In this document: positions 61,664 through 64,000 of the stretch, piece by piece | Layout: every line of letters begins with the position of its first letter | How positions within the stretch are numbered: the first letter of the stretch is position 1 | NCBI RefSeq assembly: GCF_000734895.2 | Contig: NZ_CP011382.1 | Span: 5,868,700 to 5,932,699, forward strand | Source: Calothrix sp. 336/3 | GTDB lineage: Bacteria > Cyanobacteriota > Cyanobacteriia > Cyanobacteriales > Nostocaceae | Direction of reading: 5' to 3' | DNA: 64,000 bases | Notes under the pieces: model-generated | What the model was told of the DNA's origin: nothing | The model's database searches: none | What the model saw: only the letters and a program-made list of their open reading frames with translations | Position numbers and translations under genes: made by a program

Positions 61664-64000
61664 TTAAAAATCTCCTGCGAGAGCAGACACACACCGTTCA
61701 CAAATGGCAGGATGTTCTGAGGATTCTCCGACATGGGTAGAGTAATTCCAACAGCGATCGCAACGAGTTCCCTCTGCATTCATCACACCGATGGTTAACC
61801 CGTTGGATTCGAGGGTGTATTTCAAATCTCCCATGGATTGGTTATTCTCGGCAATTTCTACCTGGGAAGTAATCAGTAAATACCGTAACTCATCTACCCC
61901 ATTACTGCTACTTTTCATCTCCGTAAGGATAGCTCGCAATGCCTCATCACTGGTGTTAAGTATTACCTTAGCTTCCAGGGAAGAACCGATAAATTTATCT
62001 GTTCGTGCTTGCTCTAGTACCTTATTGACATCATTGCGGACATCTCGCAATTTATCCCAGGATGTAGCTAATTCTGGGTTTTGCCATTTGGGATCGATTT
62101 TCATCCAACCAGACTCAAATACTGATTGGTAGGGGGTTTTGTAAGGTAAATATTGCCAGATATCCTCTGCGAGGTGAGATAGTACGGGGGCGATCGCCTT
62201 GGTTAAATTTTCCAGCGCATACCAGTACACCGTTTGGCAACTGCGGCGACGGAAAGCGTCGGGACTGCTAATATAGAGCCTATCTTTGGCTACATCCATA
62301 TAGAAGTTCGACAAATCCACCACACAGAAGTTTTGCACGGTTTGGAAAAAGCGGAAGAATTGGAAACTCTCAAATGCTTCTGTCACCTCTTGGAAAACTT
62401 CAGCCATACGGTGCAGCATATACTTATCCAGTTGAGGTAAATCGTCATATACCACTGCATCCTTTTCGGGGTCAAAATCATGTAAGTTACCCAAAAGGTT
62501 GCGCGCAGTGTTGCGAATCTTGTTACGAATATCGACTAACTGCTTGATGGTATTATTGCCAATACGCTGGTCAGAGGTATAATCCACCGACGACACCCAC
62601 AAACGCAACACATCCGCACCATAACCCGGTTGCTTCTTCTGGTCTTTACCACCCTCGATGATTTCCCCTGGCTCTATGATATTACCTAGGGATTTACTCA
62701 TCTTCCGCCCTTGCTCATCCAAGGTAAAACCATGGGTTAGTACTGTTTTATAGGGTGCGTGACCGTTGACTGCCACACTTGTAAGTAAGCTGGATTGAAA
62801 CCATCCGCGATGCTGGTCTGAACCTTCTAAATAGATATCCACAGGATACTTTAATTCTGGTCGCTGTTTAGCTACAGCTGCCCAGGAAGAACCGGAATCA
62901 AACCACACATCCATGGTATCTGTACCGCGACGGTAGGATTTGCCATTACCACGGTAACTTTCAGGGAGTAACTCTTCAGTGGATAGCTCCCACCAAGCAT
63001 CAGAACCTTTCTCCGCAACAATTTTTTGGACGTGCTTGATTGTCTCCTCATTTAGCAAGGGTTCCCCCGTTGCCTCATCATAGAATACAGGAATGGGCAC
63101 ACCCCAAGTCCGTTGCCGAGAAATACACCAATCAGAGCGATCGCTAACCATGGGTGTAATCCGGTTTTCCCCTTGAGCAGGTATCCACCGCACCTGGGAA
63201 ATTGCTGCTAGAGCAGCTTCTCGGAATCCAGAAACCGAAGCAAACCACTGTTCTGTCGCACGGAAAATGGTTGGTTTTTTGGTTCGCCAATCATAGGGAT
63301 ATTTATGCACATATGGCTCCTCTTTTAACAGAGCAGCAGTTTCTGTAAGTGCATCGATAATTGCCTGGTTGCCTTCTCCTAGGACATTTAAACCAGAAAA
63401 TTTACCTGCTTCCTCCGTGAAATTACCATTATCATCCACAGGTGAAAGCAATCTTAAACCGTAGCGCTGTCCCACAATGTAGTCTTCTTGACCATGCCCA
63501 GGGGCAGTATGTACCAAGCCTGTACCGGAATCCGTGGTAATGTAGTCGCCACCGATGACCACCGGACTTTCTCTTTCAAATAGGGGATGACGGTAGGTAG
63601 AATGTTCTAAATCTTTCCCTTTGAATGTGGCTTTTACGGATAGTTCTACACCTAGGGTTGCCGCTAAACTTTCCACTAAGCCTGCTGCCACAATTAAGTA
63701 TTTTTTACCCTGGTAGCTATCTGTAGCAGTAACTTCCACCACTACATAGTCTAAATCGGGATTGACAGCCACTGCCAAGTTTGCCGGAATTGTCCAGGGT
63801 GTAGTTGTCCAAATGGCAACACCTAAATCTGGCAAATATCCACCTAATGCAGATTTGAGCGGCTCTGCCAAGCTTACCATGGGGAAAGCAGCATAGACAC
63901 TGCGGGAAGTATGTCCTTCCGGGTATTCTAATTCTGCCTCAGCCAGGGCAGTTTTAGAGCTAGGACTCCAATGGACGGGTTTTAAACCCCGATAGATATA
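61664..64000 (-). CDS. ileS: Isoleucyl-tRNA synthetase IleS, 3' part (runs off the right edge)
   Basis: The visible 778 codons are the C-terminal three quarters of IleRS. The frame is open to the last base of the window, so the N-terminal part, including the HIGH motif, lies beyond it. Seen are the editing domain (TTPWTIPANLAVAVNPDL, then TDSGTGLVHTAPGHGQEDY), WCISRQRTWGVPIPVF, SDQHRGWFQSSLLTS, the KMSKS loop (KMSKSLGN) and the C-terminal zinc region CDRCWNYSTHVGE...CERC. It charges tRNA-Ile. The motif order and intactness indicate a functional gene. Confidence 0.95.
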   Translation of the reverse strand, partial: YIYRGLKPVHWSPSSKTALAEAELEYPEGHTSRSVYAAFPMVSLAEPLKSALGGYLPDLGVAIWTTTPWTIPANLAVAVNPDLDYVVVEVTATDSYQGKKYLIVAAGLVESLAATLGVELSVKATFKGKDLEHSTYRHPLFERESPVVIGGDYITTDSGTGLVHTAPGHGQEDYIVGQRYGLRLLSPVDDNGNFTEEAGKFSGLNVLGEGNQAIIDALTETAALLKEEPYVHKYPYDWRTKKPTIFRATEQWFASVSGFREAALAAISQVRWIPAQGENRITPMVSDRSDWCISRQRTWGVPIPVFYDEATGEPLLNEETIKHVQKIVAEKGSDAWWELSTEELLPESYRGNGKSYRRGTDTMDVWFDSGSSWAAVAKQRPELKYPVDIYLEGSDQHRGWFQSSLLTSVAVNGHAPYKTVLTHGFTLDEQGRKMSKSLGNIIEPGEIIEGGKDQKKQPGYGADVLRLWVSSVDYTSDQRIGNNTIKQLVDIRNKIRNTARNLLGNLHDFDPEKDAVVYDDLPQLDKYMLHRMAEVFQEVTEAFESFQFFRFFQTVQNFCVVDLSNFYMDVAKDRLYISSPDAFRRRSCQTVYWYALENLTKAIAPVLSHLAEDIWQYLPYKTPYQSVFESGWMKIDPKWQNPELATSWDKLRDVRNDVNKVLEQARTDKFIGSSLEAKVILNTSDEALRAILTEMKSSSNGVDELRYLLITSQVEIAENNQSMGDLKYTLESNGLTIGVMNAEGTRCDRCWNYSTHVGESSEHPAICERCVSALAGDF

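Noticed and set aside
61664..63880. An IleRS starting at an internal Met
   Set aside because: The frame stays open and IleRS-like to the last base of the window, so the gene is cut off by the window edge, not truncated.

Overview
The window is chromosomal DNA of a cyanobacterium, most likely a filamentous, heterocyst-forming (Nostocales-type) species. The evidence is the dense HIP1 octamers (GCGATCGC), ntcA lying between fabI and a DUF3084 gene, an NDH-1 subunit gene (ndhH) next to a CRR7-like gene, psb32, crtE, agrE, heptameric tandem repeats and many cyanobacteria-only families (DUF4346, DUF2854, DUF3084, DUF1400). No rRNA or tRNA gene was seen. Almost everything is housekeeping or lineage-specific chromosomal content.

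Layout. 0.5-4.5 kb: a DUF4346 protein, the photosystem II repair protein Psb32 and a secreted GH5 cellulase with a Thr-Pro linker and CBM2-like module. 4.6-7.0 kb: a three-gene minus-strand operon (a diverged CobW-like GTPase and two metallophosphoesterase-fold proteins with altered metal-ligand motifs) behind a perfect 17-bp Fur-family palindrome. 7.0-10.5 kb: a minus-strand run of a B12/radical-SAM enzyme, a fatty-acid/sterol hydroxylase, a GNAT acetyltransferase and a stand-alone cyanobacteriochrome-like GAF protein. 10.9-20.1 kb: agrE, a MITE-like repeat, a Uma2 nuclease with a probable active-site substitution, trmFO, a FAD oxidoreductase, mtnP and a peptidoglycan-binding protein. 20.5-29.1 kb: a ribbon-helix-helix protein, an unrecognised 375-aa protein, a metallochaperone, the PAP2-like/crtE/folD group, a two-repeat CRISPR remnant, trhO and a MalK/UgpC-type ABC ATPase. 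29.4-36.2 kb: a DUF1400 hydrolase, a second MITE-like copy, a polysaccharide export protein, an ABC ATPase, hisB and fabI. 36.2-44.4 kb: ntcA with an NtcA box, DUF3084, a YqgF-like nuclease, SpoIID and hisD. 44.6-56.9 kb: UspA, ppk1, a receiver-only response regulator, DUF2854, CRR7-ndhH, rsmH, a second UgpC-type ATPase, a FAD monooxygenase, ssb and a glycosyltransferase. 57.3-60.8 kb: a low-GC accessory module consisting of a ParB-like protein translationally coupled to an HsdR-N nuclease-ParA fusion, followed by a divergent orphan ParA. 61.0-64.0 kb: a secreted PPC-like protein and the 3' part of ileS, which runs off the right edge.

The best candidates for undescribed biology are the nuclease-ParA/ParB module, the Fur-box operon of degenerate metal enzymes, and the GAF gene sitting in a lipid-hydroxylase operon. 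Functions are assigned from sequence motifs and family knowledge only; no database search was possible.
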